From G963665925 sp963676345 (GTDB taxonomy: Bacteria > Bacillota > Clostridia > Peptostreptococcales > Acidaminobacteraceae), in assembly GCA_963676345.2 (NCBI GenBank), contig CAXXTS010000002.1, forward strand, positions 744,001 through 808,000: 64,000 nucleotides of DNA. Direction: 5' to 3'. Of this stretch, positions 62,981 through 64,000 are shown piece by piece. The translations under genes were made by a program, and so were the position numbers. Below the pieces are notes generated by a model, which searched no databases, was not told the origin of the DNA, and saw nothing but the letters and a program-made list of their open reading frames with translations. How positions within the stretch are numbered: position 1 is the stretch's first letter; every line of letters begins with the position of its first letter.

Positions 62981-64000
62981 GTTATGGCCTCCGTGGATAG
63001 GTGCTGGTCAATTGGCAGATAAAGTTTCATGGTTGTTCCTTGTCCAAGTCTGCTCTGAACAGATATTTGCCCACCGTTCTCCTCTATCATTTGTTGCGCA
63101 ATAGAAAGTCCCAAGCCCGTTCCACATTCGCGTCTTGTGAAAAAGGGTTCAAAAATCTGCTCTATGTCTACCTCTGAAATACCCGTGCCATTATCGGTCA
63201 CTTCTAAAACCACATACTGGGCCTTCAAATAAGCACGGAGCTCAATTTTAGCATTAGCTCGTGTTTTTACTGCATCTATACTGTTGATCAACAGATTGAT
63301 CAATACCTGCTTCAACTGTTGTACATCAAAATAGACCTTAAACCCCTCATCCACATCTGCATCGTACATAACATGATGCTTGATGAGTTCGCCTTCTATA
63401 AGATGCATGACTTCCTCTATGGGCCGTACCAAATAGAATATTTCTCGGTTTGGGACCCTCGGTTTTGCATACTCAAGGAGTTCTGTAATCAAATCATTGA
63501 GTCGACCGATGACGGCAGGCACGTCTTGCATCAGTTGACTTCGAAAGGCTGCATTGTCAATTTTTTTGGGAATGAGTTCGATATAGGTCTTAATGGCTGT
63601 CAATGGATTTCTTATCTCGTGGGCAATATTGGCAGTCAGCTGTCCAAGGGACTCCATTTTATCCTTGCGTCTGATTTGTGCTTCATTTTTGCGGCGCAGG
63701 CTTATGTCTAGAAAAGTGACCGTTATGCCACACAAGTTTTCTGACTTATCAATGATAGGACTCATATTGTATTCAATCACCCGCATGTCCCCATCTATTT
63801 CAAGATTGGACTCCTGATTGAAAACATGTCCATGCGTTTCTGCAATCGATTCAAACAGGGTTCTGTCGATAAAAGCACACATGGGCACTTCATAATAAGG
63901 CTGACCAACATAGGTCTGTGCCTCGCATTTGCAGATTTTTTCCACATTGTCATTAATGCTCAGTATCGTGCCGTCCGTACGCATTGTCATGAGACCACTG
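62977..64000 (-). CDS. Sensor histidine kinase, PAS-containing (partial, N-terminus outside window)
   Basis: The frame is open to the window end; at least 338 residues are visible. PAS domain (first about 105 residues), HisKA with NIAHEIRNPLTAIKTYIEL, and HATPase with NLLINSIDAVK, DNGTGIS and GTGLGLSIAQQM. No membrane helix in the visible part. Partner of the NtrC-type regulator. Confidence 0.94.
   Translation of the reverse strand, partial: SGLMTMRTDGTILSINDNVEKICKCEAQTYVGQPYYEVPMCAFIDRTLFESIAETHGHVFNQESNLEIDGDMRVIEYNMSPIIDKSENLCGITVTFLDISLRRKNEAQIRRKDKMESLGQLTANIAHEIRNPLTAIKTYIELIPKKIDNAAFRSQLMQDVPAVIGRLNDLITELLEYAKPRVPNREIFYLVRPIEEVMHLIEGELIKHHVMYDADVDEGFKVYFDVQQLKQVLINLLINSIDAVKTRANAKIELRAYLKAQYVVLEVTDNGTGISEVDIEQIFEPFFTRRECGTGLGLSIAQQMIEENGGQISVQSRLGQGTTMKLYLPIDQHLSTEAIT

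Overview
The window looks like a chromosomal segment of a strictly anaerobic, amino-acid and organic-acid fermenting member of the Clostridia. The evidence is the IorAB-Ptb-Buk cluster, NtrC/PrpR-type sigma-54 regulators with matching -24/-12 promoters, strong AGGAGG ribosome binding sites, several lipoprotein solute receptors, and a likely selenoprotein. Genus cannot be fixed from the sequence. I saw no rRNA, tRNA, CRISPR, prophage or complete insertion sequence. Almost everything is on the minus strand; the exceptions are 34.8-38.1 kb and four or five single genes.

1-15.3 kb is a catabolic island, read right to left. It holds two complete tripartite tricarboxylate transporters (TctC-TctB-TctA at 15.2-11.9 kb and 6.9-3.7 kb), an MBL-fold hydrolase, a PrpR-type sigma-54 activator, a 2-hydroxyacid dehydrogenase, an RraA-like aldolase/decarboxylase-fold protein, a metal-dependent amidohydrolase and a GntR/FCD regulator. 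Two sigma-54 promoters (8622-8637 and 15302-15317) stand before the two operons, and an 18-bp perfect inverted repeat (8707-8772) is the likely activator site. A DUF554 membrane protein and a partial M20/RocB-like peptidase close the left end. The substrate is unknown.

15.6-24.7 kb holds an unusually long GAPDH, a two-gene unit of unknown function (a 1081-residue membrane-anchored protein and a double zinc-ribbon protein), and a two-component system preceded by two small SHOCT proteins. 25-29.3 kb is buk-iorA-iorB-ptb, which can oxidise aryl-2-oxoacids to aryl-acetyl-CoA and recover ATP through the acyl phosphate. 29.6-34 kb has a radical SAM enzyme, an HD-GYP response regulator and a PAS histidine kinase. 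At 34.1-38.1 kb a PadR repressor faces an OFA-family MFS transporter and an enoate-reductase-like flavoenzyme; an ATGT-N8-ACAT PadR box overlaps the -35 of a strong promoter, and the flavoenzyme gene carries two +1 homopolymer frameshifts.

38.2-49.5 kb contains a TetM-like translational GTPase fused to a YacP/Rae1-type NYN ribonuclease domain, a MATE/MarR pair, a DbpA-like helicase, an NlpC/P60 hydrolase, a nitroreductase, a GNAT acetyltransferase, a thioesterase and a second 2-hydroxyacid dehydrogenase. It also holds a 117-codon ArsC/Spx-family gene (46166-46519) whose active-site cysteine codon is TGA, followed at bacterial-SECIS distance by a 7-bp stem with a GGC loop. This is the best candidate for something undescribed.

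49.8-64 kb holds an EmrB-type MFS pump with a MarR regulator and two HlyD-family adaptors, an XRE-cupin regulator divergent from an asparaginase, a GH3 beta-glucosidase, and a TAXI-TRAP transporter with its own sigma-54 promoter, next to an NtrC-type regulator and its kinase (cut by the window end).
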